From Saccharothrix ecbatanensis (lineage in GTDB: Bacteria > Actinomycetota > Actinomycetes > Mycobacteriales > Pseudonocardiaceae), in the NCBI RefSeq assembly GCF_014205015.1, contig NZ_JACHMO010000001.1, positions 6,014,001 through 6,078,000 of the forward strand: a stretch of DNA of 64,000 nt. The letters are read 5' to 3'. Of the stretch, positions 28,193 through 37,290 are shown piece by piece; position 1 is the first letter of the stretch; each line of letters begins with the position of its first letter. The position numbers and the translations under genes were made by a program. Under the pieces are notes generated by a model, which was given only the letters and a program-made list of their open reading frames with translations, was not told the DNA's origin and made no database searches.

Positions 28193-30031
28193 TCATTCGT
28201 CCTCGTCGAACAGGGGGCGGATGCCGCGCGCGGCCATGATCTCGCTGTTGCCGGTGCCCGCGGCGACCATCGGCCACACCTGGGCGTCCTTGCCGACCAC
28301 GAAGTCGATGACGACCGGCCGGTCGTTGATCTCCATGGCCTTCTGGATGACCCCGTCGACCTCTTCGCGCGACTCGGCACGCAGGCCTGCGCAGCCGTAC
28401 GCCTCGGCGAGCAGCTTGAAGTCGGGGATGCGGTGCTTGTGCGTGCCCAGGTCGGTGCTGGAGTAGCGCTCGCCGTAGAACAGCGTCTGCCACTGGCGGA
28501 CCATGCCCAGGTTGCCGTTGTTGATCACCGCGACCTTGATCGGGATGCCCTCGATGGCGCAGGTGGCCAACTCCTGGTTGGTCATCTGGAAGCAGCCGTC
28601 GCCGTCGATCGCCCACACCTGGACGCCCGGCACGCCGGCCTTCGCGCCCATCGCGGCGGGCACCGCGTAGCCCATCGTGCCGAGGCCGCCGGAGTTGATC
28701 CACGTGCGCGGCGACTCGTACTTGATGAACTGCGCCGCCCACATCTGGTGCTGGCCGACACCCGCGGTGAACAGGGTGTCCGCCGGGGTCAGCACGCCGA
28801 TCCGCTCGATCGCGTACTGCGGCGACAGCGTGCCGTCCTCTGGCCAGTCGTAGCCCAGCGGGAACGTCTCGCGCAGCGCGTTGAGCTGCGCCCACCAGGG
28901 TGCGAGGTCGACGCTGTCAGCCGCGTTCTCCTTCTCCACCCGGACCGCGTCGACCAGCTCGCTGATGATCTCCTTGCAGTCGCCCACGATCGGCACGTCC
29001 GCGCGCCGGTTCTTGGAGATCTCCGCCGGGTCGATGTCGGCGTGCACGATCTGCGCGTCCGGCGCGAACGAGTTCAGCTGCCCGGTGACCCGGTCGTCGA
29101 ACCGCGCGCCGAGGGCGATCAGCAGGTCCGACTTCTGCATCGCGGCGACCGCGCCGACCGCGCCGTGCATGCCGGGCATGCCCATGTGCTGCGGGTGCGA
29201 GTCGGGGAACGCGCCGCGCGCCATCAGCGTGGTGACCACCGGGATGTTGGTGGACTCGGCCAGCGCCAGCAGCTCGGCCGACGCCTCGGCCTTGATCACG
29301 CCGCCGCCGACGTAGAGCACCGGGCGACGGGCCGCGGCGATCAGCTTCGCGGCTTCACGCACCTGCTTGCCGTGCGGCCGGGTCGTCGGCCGGTAGCCGG
29401 GCAGGCGCATCTCCGGCGGCCAGGAGAACGAGGTCATCTCCTGGAGCACGTCCTTGGGGATGTCCACCAGGACGGGGCCGGGGCGGCCGGTGGAGGCCAG
29501 GTGGAACGCCTCGGCGATGGCGCGCGGGACGTCCGCGGCGTCGGTGACGAGGAAGTTGTGCTTGGTGATCGGCATCGTGATGCCGCAGATGTCGGCTTCC
29601 TGGAACGCGTCGGTGCCGATCAGCGGCCGGGACTGCTGGCCGGTGATGGCGACCACCGGGACGGAGTCCATGTTGGCGTCCGCGAGCGGCGTGACGAGGT
29701 TCGTCGCGCCGGGGCCGGAGGTGGCCATGCACACGCCGACCTTGCCGGTCGCCTGGGCGTACCCGGTCGCGGCGTGGCCCGCGCCCTGCTCGTGGCGGAC
29801 CAGGATGTGGCGCACCTTGGTGGAGTCGAGCAGCGGGTCGTAGGCGGGCAGGATCGTGCCGCCGGGAATGCCGAACACCACCTCGCAGCCCACCGCCTCC
29901 AGCGAGCGGACGAGGGACTGGGCGCCGGTCATGCGGACGGGGGCGCCGCTCGGTGGGGCCGGCTTCGGCCGCGGTCCAGGGCGGGGCGACGGCGACTCAC
30001 CGGGAGCCGGTCGCGAGGTTGCGCTGGTCAT
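28193..30031 (-). CDS. ilvB: acetolactate synthase catalytic subunit
   Basis: Thiamine-diphosphate enzyme of 612 residues making acetolactate or acetohydroxybutyrate. It has an N-terminal Pro/Ser-rich extension (1-32), then the ThDP PYR domain with catalytic Glu in [16 protein letters not shown]. The central FAD-binding domain follows. The ThDP-binding motif [12 protein letters not shown]...NNGN lies in the C-terminal domain. The ATG at 30031 has GAGG about 8 nt upstream. Expression is under an attenuator (terminator 30079-30111, leader peptide 30137-30184) and a strong promoter at 30193-30221. Confidence 0.97.
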   Translation of the reverse strand: MTSATSRPAPGESPSPRPGPRPKPAPPSGAPVRMTGAQSLVRSLEAVGCEVVFGIPGGTILPAYDPLLDSTKVRHILVRHEQGAGHAATGYAQATGKVGVCMATSGPGATNLVTPLADANMDSVPVVAITGQQSRPLIGTDAFQEADICGITMPITKHNFLVTDAADVPRAIAEAFHLASTGRPGPVLVDIPKDVLQEMTSFSWPPEMRLPGYRPTTRPHGKQVREAAKLIAAARRPVLYVGGGVIKAEASAELLALAESTNIPVVTTLMARGAFPDSHPQHMGMPGMHGAVGAVAAMQKSDLLIALGARFDDRVTGQLNSFAPDAQIVHADIDPAEISKNRRADVPIVGDCKEIISELVDAVRVEKENAADSVDLAPWWAQLNALRETFPLGYDWPEDGTLSPQYAIERIGVLTPADTLFTAGVGQHQMWAAQFIKYESPRTWINSGGLGTMGYAVPAAMGAKAGVPGVQVWAIDGDGCFQMTNQELATCAIEGIPIKVAVINNGNLGMVRQWQTLFYGERYSSTDLGTHKHRIPDFKLLAEAYGCAGLRAESREEVDGVIQKAMEINDRPVVIDFVVGKDAQVWPMVAAGTGNSEIMAARGIRPLFDEDE

Positions 30032-30078
30032 CTGTCTGCCTCGTGGGTAAGGAGAATGCACGGTCCGGGCACGAAAAA

Positions 30079-30111
30079 ACCCTCGCCAACCCATACGGGC
30101 CGGACGAGGGT
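30079..30111 (-). terminator. ilvBNC attenuator terminator
   Basis: On the minus strand ACCCTCG pairs with CGAGGGT around an inner CCC/GGG helix and is followed directly by six T residues. It lies between leader peptide and ilvB. A perfect 12-bp stem (30113-30124 with 30141-30152, containing GCGTCGACGCGC) lies immediately upstream with the leader stop codon next to its upstream arm. Confidence 0.88.
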
Positions 30112-30136
30112 CGCGCGTCGACGCAAGCTCGAATGC

Positions 30137-30184
30137 CTAGGCGTCGACGCGCCTGGGAAGTACGAGAACGAGGTTGCGCTGCAT
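30137..30184 (-). CDS. ilvB leader peptide
   Basis: Fifteen-residue leader MQRNLVLVLPRRVDA with a Leu-Val-Leu-Val-Leu run, the kind of regulatory peptide known upstream of actinobacterial ilvB. Its stop codon lies at the start of the loop of a perfect 12-bp stem, just upstream of the attenuator terminator. Charging of tRNA-Leu and tRNA-Val would set ribosome position and so termination. The promoter sits directly upstream, leaving only a few nt before the ATG. Confidence 0.88.
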   Translation of the reverse strand: MQRNLVLVLPRRVDA

Positions 30185-30192
30185 GGCCCTGA

Positions 30193-30221
30193 CGTTAACC
30201 GTGAAGGGTGCGGAGCGTCAA
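30193..30221 (-). promoter_or_regulatory. ilvBNC promoter
   Basis: On the minus strand, -35 TTGACG (30216-30221), exactly 17 bp spacing, -10 TTAACG (30193-30198). The predicted start site is within a few nt of the leader-peptide ATG at 30184, so the leader mRNA is nearly leaderless. Confidence 0.75.
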
Positions 30222-30300
30222 CTGTGCGGGACGGCACTCCCGGATGGTGGACGGCTCCAGCTGCGTGGACGTGGGTCGGAGTCACCCGCTCGGAGGACCG

Positions 30301-30768
30301 GTGGCAGCATCTGGCGACGTGCCGAAAGTCGTGTTCCGCATCCCCACGCCCGCCCTGATCGCCGCCGGTTCCGCCGCCGTCTGCGCGACGCCCGTCGCCT
30401 GGGCCGCGCCGGGTCTCCAGGCCCTCTACCTGCTCCCGGCCGCTTTCGCGTGGTGGGTGCTGCGCAACCGGACGACCGTGGACGGCGAGCGGATCGTGGC
30501 GCGGAGCACGTTCGGCAAGCGGGTGGTCGAGTGGTCGGACGTGAAGGCGATCAAGGTTGTGCCGAAGGGGTGGTTGTCGGCGGTCCTCGCGGACGACTCG
30601 ATGCTGCGGCTGCCCGCCGTCCGCGCCGGCCACCTGCCCACGTTGTCGCTGGTCAGCGGCGGTCGAGTGGCCGATCCGACGGCGGTGCCGGACGTCGAGG
30701 AGCCCGCTGACGCCCCTGCCGAACCCGACGAGGACGAGACGCCGCCGCCGCTAAAGTCGGACGAGTGA
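30301..30768 (+). CDS. PH-domain membrane protein (Cfp6-like)
   Basis: 155-residue protein syntenic with Rv3004 (cfp6, low molecular weight protein antigen 6) beside ilvB. Two hydrophobic helices (about residues 18-50) are followed by a bacterial PH domain (ERIVARSTFGKRVVEWSDVKAI, read in pieces) and an acidic C-terminal tail. The GTG at 30301 follows a close GGAGG; a GTG at 30319 (VPKVVFRIPTP) is an alternative. Its last codons overlap the VKOR gene start (GTGA). Confidence 0.75.
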   Translation: MAASGDVPKVVFRIPTPALIAAGSAAVCATPVAWAAPGLQALYLLPAAFAWWVLRNRTTVDGERIVARSTFGKRVVEWSDVKAIKVVPKGWLSAVLADDSMLRLPAVRAGHLPTLSLVSGGRVADPTAVPDVEEPADAPAEPDEDETPPPLKSDE

Positions 30769-31208
30769 GTTCCACCACGCGAACCCTCGGCTGGGTGCAG
30801 GTCGTCAGCCTCCTGCTGTCCTTGGCGGGCCTGGCGGTCTCGGCCTACCTCACCGTCGCGCACTTCACCGCGGGCGCGCTGCTGTGCGCCGAGGGCGAGG
30901 TGATCGACTGCGGCACGGTCACCAGCAGCGAGCAGTCCGAGCTGTTCGGCATCCCGGTCGCGGTGCTGGGGCTGGCGTTCTTCGTGTTCATGGCGGTCGC
31001 GTGCCTGCCGTTCGCCTGGCGCAACGAGATGCTGCACTGGGCCAGGCTGGCGGCGATCGCCGTCGGCGTGCTGTTCGTGGTCTACCTCGTCGCGGCCGAG
31101 TTCGTGCTCATCGGCAAGATCTGCCTGTGGTGCACCGCCGTGCACGTGATCACACTCGCGCTCGCCGCCGTGCTCGTCATCGGCGCGTTGCGGCGGAGTA
31201 ATCTCTGA
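30765..31208 (+). CDS. vitamin K epoxide reductase family protein
   Basis: 147-residue integral membrane thiol oxidoreductase, the partner that reoxidises DsbA-like proteins with quinone in actinobacteria. Four hydrophobic helices are visible. The active-site pair is CLWC near residue 125, and the loop cysteines lie in [12 protein letters not shown] (about 45-55). The conserved Ser/Thr before the loop is present. The GTG at 30765 overlaps the preceding stop by 4 nt, so it is translationally coupled to the PH-domain gene. No DsbA gene is nearby. Confidence 0.9.
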   Translation: MSSTTRTLGWVQVVSLLLSLAGLAVSAYLTVAHFTAGALLCAEGEVIDCGTVTSSEQSELFGIPVAVLGLAFFVFMAVACLPFAWRNEMLHWARLAAIAVGVLFVVYLVAAEFVLIGKICLWCTAVHVITLALAAVLVIGALRRSNL

Positions 31209-31287
31209 GGCACCGCTCCCAGCCTCCCGCGCCCACCCCGCGCGCGCCGTTCGCGTAGCAGCTCTCGAAAAGACTTCTGGAGGAGCC

Positions 31288-33132
31288 GTGCCACCGCTCC
31301 GTTCCCGCACCACGACCCACGGCCGCAACGCGGCGGGTGCCCGCGCGCTCTGGCGGGCGACCGGCATGACCGACAGCGATTTCGGCAAGCCGATCGTGGC
31401 CATCGCCAACTCCTACACGCAGTTCGTGCCGGGTCACGTGCACCTGCGTGACCTCGGGGACATCGTGGCGGACGCGATCCGCGAGGCCGGCGGGGTGCCG
31501 CGCGAGTTCCACACGATCGCCGTGGACGACGGCATCGCCATGGGGCACAGCGGGATGCTCTACTCGCTTCCGTCGCGGGAGATCATCGCCGACTCGGTCG
31601 AGTACATGGTGAACGCGCACCAGGCCGACGCGATCGTGTGCATCTCCAACTGCGACAAGATCACTCCCGGCATGCTGAACGCGGCCATGCGGCTCAACAT
31701 CCCGGTCGTGTTCGTCTCCGGCGGGCCGATGGAGGCGGGCAAGGCGGTCGTGGTGGACGGTGTGGCCGTCGCGCCGACCGACCTGATCACCGCGATCTCC
31801 GCGTCCGCGTCGCCGGCCGTGGACGAGGCCGGGTTGACCGAGGTCGAGCGGTCCGCGTGCCCGACCTGCGGTTCGTGCTCGGGCATGTTCACCGCGAACT
31901 CGATGAACTGCCTCACCGAGGCGCTGGGCCTGGCGCTGCCGGGCAACGGCTCCACCCTGGCCACGCACTCCGCGCGCCGCGAGCTGTTCTCCGAGGCCGG
32001 CCGCACGATCGTGGACCTGTGCCAGCGGTACTACGAGCAGGACGACGAGTCGGCGCTGCCGCGCTCGATCGCCAACCGCAAGGCGTTCGAGAACGCCATG
32101 GCGCTGGACATGGCGATGGGCGGCTCCACGAACACCGTGCTGCACGTCCTCGCCGCCGCGCGGGAGGGCGAGATCGACTTCACGCTGGCGGACATCGACG
32201 CGGTGAGCCGGCGGGTGCCGTGCCTGTCGAAGGTGTCGCCGAACTCGGACTACCACATGGAGGACGTCCACCGGGCGGGTGGAATCCCGGCCCTGTTGGG
32301 TGAGCTGTGGCGCGGTGGTCTGCTGAACGAGGACGTGCACACCGTGCACAGCCCGGACATCTCGTCGTGGCTGGGCGAGTGGGACGTCCGCGCAGCTTCG
32401 CCGTCGAAGCGCGCCGTCGAACTGTTCCACGCCGCGCCCGGCGGGGTGCGCACCACGCAGGCGTTCTCCACGTCCAACCGGTGGTCGAAGCTGGACACGG
32501 ACGCGGCGGGCGGGTGCATCCGGGACGTCGCGCACGCGTACACGAAGGACGGCGGCCTGGCCGTGCTGCACGGCAACCTGGCCGAGCGCGGCGCGGTGAT
32601 CAAGGCGGCGGGCATCGAAGAGGAGTTGTGGCACTTCGAAGGGCCGGCGCGGGTGGTGGAGTCCCAGGAGGAGGCCGTGTCGGCGATCCTGAAGAAGGAG
32701 ATCCAGCCGGGTGACGTCCTCGTGGTCCGCTACGAAGGGCCCGCCGGTGGGCCGGGGATGCAGGAGATGCTGCACCCGACGGCGTTCCTCAAGGGCGCGG
32801 GTCTGGGCAAGAAGTGCGCGCTGATCACGGACGGGCGGTTCTCCGGCGGCACGTCGGGGCTGTCCATCGGCCACGTGTCGCCGGAGGCGGCGGGCGGTGG
32901 CGTGATCGGGCTGGTGCGGGACGGCGACCGGATCCTGATCGACATCCACGAGCGGCGGCTGGAGCTGCTGGTGGACGAGACGGTGCTGGCCGAGCGGCGG
33001 GCCAAGATGGAGGCTTCCGAGCGGCCGTGGCAGCCGGTGGACCGGGTCCGGCCGGTGACCGCGGCGCTGCGTGCTTACGCCCGGATGGCCAGCGACGCGT
33101 CCACGGGCGCCGTGCGTGACGTGAACAAGTAG
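31288..33132 (+). CDS. ilvD: dihydroxy-acid dehydratase
   Basis: Iron-sulfur dehydratase of 614 residues that forms the 2-oxo acids of the valine/leucine/isoleucine pathway from the IlvC products. The cluster cysteines are visible in [10 protein letters not shown] and [11 protein letters not shown]. The C-terminal region has [21 protein letters not shown] (read in pieces). The GTG at 31288 has a strong GGAGGAG 3-9 nt upstream. It is transcribed away from ilvBNC and just after the VKOR gene. Confidence 0.97.
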   Translation: MPPLRSRTTTHGRNAAGARALWRATGMTDSDFGKPIVAIANSYTQFVPGHVHLRDLGDIVADAIREAGGVPREFHTIAVDDGIAMGHSGMLYSLPSREIIADSVEYMVNAHQADAIVCISNCDKITPGMLNAAMRLNIPVVFVSGGPMEAGKAVVVDGVAVAPTDLITAISASASPAVDEAGLTEVERSACPTCGSCSGMFTANSMNCLTEALGLALPGNGSTLATHSARRELFSEAGRTIVDLCQRYYEQDDESALPRSIANRKAFENAMALDMAMGGSTNTVLHVLAAAREGEIDFTLADIDAVSRRVPCLSKVSPNSDYHMEDVHRAGGIPALLGELWRGGLLNEDVHTVHSPDISSWLGEWDVRAASPSKRAVELFHAAPGGVRTTQAFSTSNRWSKLDTDAAGGCIRDVAHAYTKDGGLAVLHGNLAERGAVIKAAGIEEELWHFEGPARVVESQEEAVSAILKKEIQPGDVLVVRYEGPAGGPGMQEMLHPTAFLKGAGLGKKCALITDGRFSGGTSGLSIGHVSPEAAGGGVIGLVRDGDRILIDIHERRLELLVDETVLAERRAKMEASERPWQPVDRVRPVTAALRAYARMASDASTGAVRDVNK

Positions 33133-33140
33133 GTCTTCCT

Positions 33141-33178
33141 GGAAACCGGCCGGCGGGTGCTTCCGCCGGCCGGTTTCC
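33141..33178. terminator. bidirectional terminator between ilvD and the DoxX gene
   Basis: Perfect 16-bp inverted repeat GGAAACCGGCCGGCGG / CCGCCGGCCGGTTTCC with a 6-nt loop. It fills the 48-bp gap between two convergent stop codons, so it can serve both genes. Confidence 0.9.
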
Positions 33179-33180
33179 GT

Positions 33181-33909
33181 TCACCGGAAGACGTAGAGGG
33201 TCGCCGCGGTGGCGCCGGCGGTGATCACCAGGCAGATGAAGCCGGACAGCAGCGGGTGGCGGAACCAGCTGCGGTTGTTGTCGATGGAGGCACGACCGGG
33301 GCCGGCGAACAGCACCGCGAACGCCATCGCCGCGTAGGCCGCCTCCAGCTCCACGCCGTTGGGCGCGAAGAACCCGCCTTTGTACTTCAGCGCCAGGACG
33401 TTGATCATCACGCCGAGCACGCCGGCCGCCGCGAGGGGCGTGAACAGGCCGAGGATCAGCAGCGCGCCGCCGCCCAGCTCGGTCACCGCGGTGACCCACG
33501 CCAGGATCCGCGCCTCGCGGAACCCGATGGACTGGAGGTTCGACGTGAACCCGTCCATGCCCGGCCCGCCGAACAGGCCGAACACCTTCTGCAAGCCGTG
33601 CATGACGAACGCGCCGCCGAGCGCCAGTCTCAGCACCAGCAGGCCGATGTCGGCGCTCGCGGTCCAGCCGAACGGCTTGCGCTCGTCGTCTTCGAAGTTG
33701 TCGTAGGTGGTGGGCTTGTCCAGGTCGGCGATCGGCGTGTAACCGGTCGTGTCGAAGCCCTGGGTGTCCTTGGTGAACGTGTCGCTCTTGGTGGTGGTCT
33801 GGGTGCCGTCGTCGAAGTGGTGCACTCCGCCGCCCACGCCACTCGTGGAGTAGTACCCGTCGTCGGAGTAGCCGCTCGATGCGTTCGAACGGTCGTCGTG
33901 AGTAGCCAC
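33181..33909 (-). CDS. DoxX-family membrane protein
   Basis: 242-residue protein, syntenic with Rv3005c. The N-terminal 80 residues are hydrophilic and Tyr/Thr/Asp-rich. Four transmembrane helices of the DoxX fold follow (LLVLRLALGGAFVMHGLQKVFG and onward). In M. tuberculosis the homologue joins a membrane-associated oxidoreductase complex linked to thiol and oxidative stress; that role here is inference. The ATG at 33909 is the first start. Confidence 0.88.
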   Translation of the reverse strand: MATHDDRSNASSGYSDDGYYSTSGVGGGVHHFDDGTQTTTKSDTFTKDTQGFDTTGYTPIADLDKPTTYDNFEDDERKPFGWTASADIGLLVLRLALGGAFVMHGLQKVFGLFGGPGMDGFTSNLQSIGFREARILAWVTAVTELGGGALLILGLFTPLAAAGVLGVMINVLALKYKGGFFAPNGVELEAAYAAMAFAVLFAGPGRASIDNNRSWFRHPLLSGFICLVITAGATAATLYVFR

Positions 33910-33979
33910 GCCCGCACGTTAGGAGGTTCGGACGACCTCCGCGAGCGTCCGTTTCGCCGTGCCGGTTCACCCAAATGGT

Positions 33980-34894
33980 CTAATACTCGCCCTTGACCAG
34001 GTTCACCGGCTGCTCTCCCCGGGCGAACCTGGCGACCTCGGCGGCCACCACGGCGTACGCGCGTTCGCTGTGACCAGTGCAGCTGCCGGCCACGTGCGGG
34101 GTGAGGAACAGGCCGGGTGCGGTCCACAGTGGATGGTCGGACGGCAGCGGCTCGGGCTCGGTCACGTCCAGTGCCGCGCGGAGCCGTCCGGACGTGAGTT
34201 CGGCCAGCAACGCGTCTGTGTCGACCACCGCGCCACGTGCGGCGTTGACCAGGATCGCGCCGTCCTTCATCCGGGAGAGGAACTTCGCGTCCACCATCCC
34301 GGTGGTCTCCTCGGTCAGCGGCACCACGACCAGCACCGCGTCGAAGTCGCCGAGCAGTTCGGGCAGCTCGTCGACGCCGTGCACACCGGGCCGCGCGGTG
34401 CGGCCGACCAGCGTCGCGGTCGCGTCGAACGGCTCCAGCCGACGGCGGAACTGCTCGCCCAGGTCGCCCGCGCCGACCACGAGGACCTTCTTGTCCTGCA
34501 AGGTCTCCGTGAAGTGGTAGTCCCAACGCCGGTCCTGCCGCGCCCGCTCGAACACCGGGAAGTCCCGGTAGATGGCGAGGAGCGCGCCGATCGCCCACTC
34601 CGCCGTGCTGCCGCCGTGCGCGCCTCGGCACGTCGACAGCATCACACCATCGGGTACGACTCCGATGAACCGCTCGGCGCCCGCCGACAGCAATTGCACC
34701 AGTTTGAGTGACGGCAGTTGGGTGAAGACGTCACGCGGGTCCGTGCCGTGGAGGAACTTGGGCACCAGGACTTCCGCCTGCGCGGCTTCGGCCGGGAGCG
34801 GCTGCCCCGGTTCGTAGCGGACGGGCCGCACACCCTCCACGTCGGACAGCGCGCGGACACCGAGTTCGTCGGGGACCAGAACGGTGAGGCTCAC
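33980..34894 (-). CDS. D-isomer-specific 2-hydroxyacid dehydrogenase
   Basis: NAD(P)-dependent dehydrogenase of 304 residues. The nucleotide-binding motif is VVGAGDLGEQF, the Arg/Glu region is NAARGAVVDTDALL, and the catalytic His lies in LTPHVAGS. It reduces a 2-oxo acid to a D-hydroxy acid or the reverse; the exact substrate (glyoxylate/hydroxypyruvate-like or other) is not readable. The GTG at 34894 is only 30 bp from the divergent hydrolase start, so the two share a very short promoter region. Confidence 0.88.
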   Translation of the reverse strand: MSLTVLVPDELGVRALSDVEGVRPVRYEPGQPLPAEAAQAEVLVPKFLHGTDPRDVFTQLPSLKLVQLLSAGAERFIGVVPDGVMLSTCRGAHGGSTAEWAIGALLAIYRDFPVFERARQDRRWDYHFTETLQDKKVLVVGAGDLGEQFRRRLEPFDATATLVGRTARPGVHGVDELPELLGDFDAVLVVVPLTEETTGMVDAKFLSRMKDGAILVNAARGAVVDTDALLAELTSGRLRAALDVTEPEPLPSDHPLWTAPGLFLTPHVAGSCTGHSERAYAVVAAEVARFARGEQPVNLVKGEY

Positions 34895-34924
34895 GGTCTC
34901 GCACGTTACGGCACACTTGCCGCC

Positions 34925-36070
34925 ATGCGGGAGCACGACGTCTTCTCCGCGGACGGCACGCGGATCAGGGTGTGGCGGACCAAGGCCGACGGGCCCGACG
35001 TGCTCCTGAGCCCCGGCCTCGGCGCGGTGCCGACGTTGTGGCCGGAGCTGCCGGCGGCTCGGGTGCACAGCTGGTACCACCGCGGCACCATGGCGTCGGA
35101 CCGGCCCGCCGATCCCGGCCGGATCCGGCTGGACGACCACGTCGCCGACGCGGTGGCCGTGCTGGACGCCGGCGGTGTGGAGCGGTGCGTGGTGATGGGC
35201 TGGTCGATGGGCGTGACGGTGGCCGCCGCGCTGGCGTTGCGGCACCCGGAGCGGGTGAGCGGTCTGATGCTGGTGGCGGGCGTGCCCGGTGACGCGTTCG
35301 GGAGCGTGCTCGGGTTGCCGGGGGTGCCGGTGGAGCTGCGGCGGCTGATCGGCGTGTCCGGGGTGACAGCGCTGAAGGCGGCGGGGCCGCTGCTGGACGC
35401 CGTGCTGCACCGGCTGCCAGTGCCGGACCCGGGCCGGTTCGCCGGTCTCGCCGGTCTCGGGCGGCTGGCCTCACTCGCCGAACTGTCCGGGCTCGGGCGG
35501 CTGGCCGAACTGTCCGGGCTCGGGCGGCTGTCCGAACTGTCCGGGCTCGGGCGGCTGTCCGAACTGTCCGGGCTCGGGCGGGCGGCTGGCCTCGCCGATC
35601 TACCCGGCCTCCGGCGGCTGGCCGGTCTACCCGGTCTCGGCGGGCTGGCCGCGCTCGGGCGGCTGGCCGGTCTCGGGGGCGGCCTCGACGGTTCGTCGGC
35701 GGCGGCGCCGGCCGGGTCGTTGGCCGGGTCGCTGCGCCGGTACCTCCAGCACGACTGGCGCTGGTACTTCACCCTCGCGCTGGCCTTGGGCCGGTCGCCC
35801 CGGCTCGACCTGACCGGCGTGACGTGCCCCACAACCGTCCTGGCCGGGCGGTACGACCTGCTCGCCTCGACGGACGGGGTGGTCGGCCCGGTAGCCGGCT
35901 TGCCGCAGGCGAGGGTGCGACTGCTGCCGAACACGCACTTCCTGCCGTTGGAGGACCCGCAGCTGGTCGCGGACGAGCTGGACCTCCTCCTCGACCGGGC
36001 TGACGCCGTGCACCGGGCCGTGCACGAACTGGACGGACCGCTCACCTCGCGTTCACGGCCGCGCGCCTAA
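34925..36070 (+). CDS. alpha/beta hydrolase with leucine-rich 9-residue repeats in the cap
   Basis: 381-residue alpha/beta hydrolase. The nucleophile elbow is GWSMG (about residue 93), the acid is in GRYDLL, and the catalytic His in NTHFLPL near the C-terminus. An unusual insert (about 175-260) replaces the normal cap: imperfect Gly-Leu-Arg-Leu motifs, with four nearly identical copies of AELSGLGRL encoded by 27-bp DNA repeats at 35477-35584. The insert may form a leucine-rich amphipathic cap. Substrate unknown. The ATG at 34925 is divergent from the dehydrogenase by 30 bp. Confidence 0.82.
   Translation: MREHDVFSADGTRIRVWRTKADGPDVLLSPGLGAVPTLWPELPAARVHSWYHRGTMASDRPADPGRIRLDDHVADAVAVLDAGGVERCVVMGWSMGVTVAAALALRHPERVSGLMLVAGVPGDAFGSVLGLPGVPVELRRLIGVSGVTALKAAGPLLDAVLHRLPVPDPGRFAGLAGLGRLASLAELSGLGRLAELSGLGRLSELSGLGRLSELSGLGRAAGLADLPGLRRLAGLPGLGGLAALGRLAGLGGGLDGSSAAAPAGSLAGSLRRYLQHDWRWYFTLALALGRSPRLDLTGVTCPTTVLAGRYDLLASTDGVVGPVAGLPQARVRLLPNTHFLPLEDPQLVADELDLLLDRADAVHRAVHELDGPLTSRSRPRA
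35477..35584 (+). repeat. four 27-bp tandem repeats inside the hydrolase gene
   Basis: In-frame 27-bp units encoding (A/S)ELSGLGRL at 35477-35503, 35504-35530, 35531-35557 and 35558-35584. The DNA copies are nearly identical, which points to recent slippage or unequal exchange. Degenerate versions continue on both sides. Confidence 0.9.
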
Positions 36071-36080
36071 CCTGGGGTGC

Positions 36081-37265
36081 GTGTCTCGACTGCGTGGAGT
36101 GCTGATCGGCTCGGCCCTGGGCCTGCTGGCCGCGGGCTGCACGAGCTTCCCCGAGCAGCCGGATCCGGCCGGGTGGAGCCCGGCCCAGCAGTTGACGCCG
36201 CAGGCCGGGCCGGTGCCCGAACTGCCCGGCGAGCTGCCGAAAGGACCTGGGCAGGGCCAGCAACCCGGCCAGCAGCCGACCCCGGTGCCGCCGCCCGAGG
36301 GCTGCAAGGACTTCAGCCCGGCCGTGGTCGGCACGTGCCTGGAACCGGTGTCCGGGGTGGCGCTGACCGACGTGAACCAGACGACCGGCGCGGTGACGGC
36401 GTTGGCGACCGAGCGCGTCACCGGGCGGCTGCTCAGGGTGACGAAGGACGTCGACCCGGTCGAGGTGGCGAAGTTCGAGGTCGACGCGTCGACTGACGGC
36501 GGGCTGAGCGGGCTCACGCTGTCGCCGACGTACGCCGAGGACCAGCTGGTGTACGTGTACGTGACCACGGCGACCGACAACCGGGTGATGCGGCTGGCGC
36601 CGGGGGACGTGCCGAAGCCGGTGCTGACCGGTATCCCGAAGGGGCCGACGGGCAACCGGGGCGTGCTGGCCTACGACCGCACCGGCGCACTGCTGGTGGC
36701 GACCGGTGACGCCGGCAACCCGGCGTCGGCGGCCGACCCGAACTCGCTCGCCGGGAAGGTGCTGCGGATCGACGGCACCGGCCAGCCGGCGCGGGGCAAC
36801 CCGACGGCCGGGTCGCGGGTGCTGGCGAGCGGGCTGAAGTCGCCCGGTGGGCTGTGCGTTTCGGGTGACGGAAGCAAGACTTGGGTGACGGACGCGGGCG
36901 CGTCGGCCGACCTGCTGTACCGGGTGGAGCCGGGCAAGGCGCTGGGCGACCCGGCGTGGTCGTGGCCGGACCGGCCGGGGATCGGCGGCTGCGCGTCGTT
37001 CTCGAACATGGTGGCGCTGGCGACCGGCGCCGTGCCCGGCATGATCAACCTGCCGATGAACCCGGACGGCAGCTTCACCGGCAAACCCCAGGTGACCCTG
37101 AACGGCGCCGAGGGCTTCGGCCGCCTGGGCCCGGTGCTGGCCCTCGACGACACGACCGCGCTGGTCGGCACCGTGAACAAGAACGCGGGCGGCACACCGG
37201 TCTCCAGCGACGACCGCGTGGTGATCATCGTGCGTGAGCAGGACCCCGAGGGCGGCAGGGACTGA
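36081..37265 (+). CDS. lppZ: LppZ-like lipoprotein with glucose/sorbosone dehydrogenase beta-propeller
   Basis: 394-residue exported lipoprotein. The lipobox LGLLAAGC has Cys at residue 20, followed by a Pro/Gln-rich linker (24-72), then a PQQ-dependent sugar dehydrogenase-type beta-propeller (LSGLTLSPTYAEDQLVYVYV read in pieces; LLVATGDAGNPASAADPNSLAGKVLRID read in pieces). It is syntenic with Rv3006 (lppZ). Whether it binds PQQ or oxidises a sugar is unknown. The GTG at 36081 starts 10 nt after the hydrolase stop, so they may be one transcript. Confidence 0.88.
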   Translation: MSRLRGVLIGSALGLLAAGCTSFPEQPDPAGWSPAQQLTPQAGPVPELPGELPKGPGQGQQPGQQPTPVPPPEGCKDFSPAVVGTCLEPVSGVALTDVNQTTGAVTALATERVTGRLLRVTKDVDPVEVAKFEVDASTDGGLSGLTLSPTYAEDQLVYVYVTTATDNRVMRLAPGDVPKPVLTGIPKGPTGNRGVLAYDRTGALLVATGDAGNPASAADPNSLAGKVLRIDGTGQPARGNPTAGSRVLASGLKSPGGLCVSGDGSKTWVTDAGASADLLYRVEPGKALGDPAWSWPDRPGIGGCASFSNMVALATGAVPGMINLPMNPDGSFTGKPQVTLNGAEGFGRLGPVLALDDTTALVGTVNKNAGGTPVSSDDRVVIIVREQDPEGGRD

Positions 37266-37290
37266 GCCGGCTCGCTGAACCGGCCCGCTC

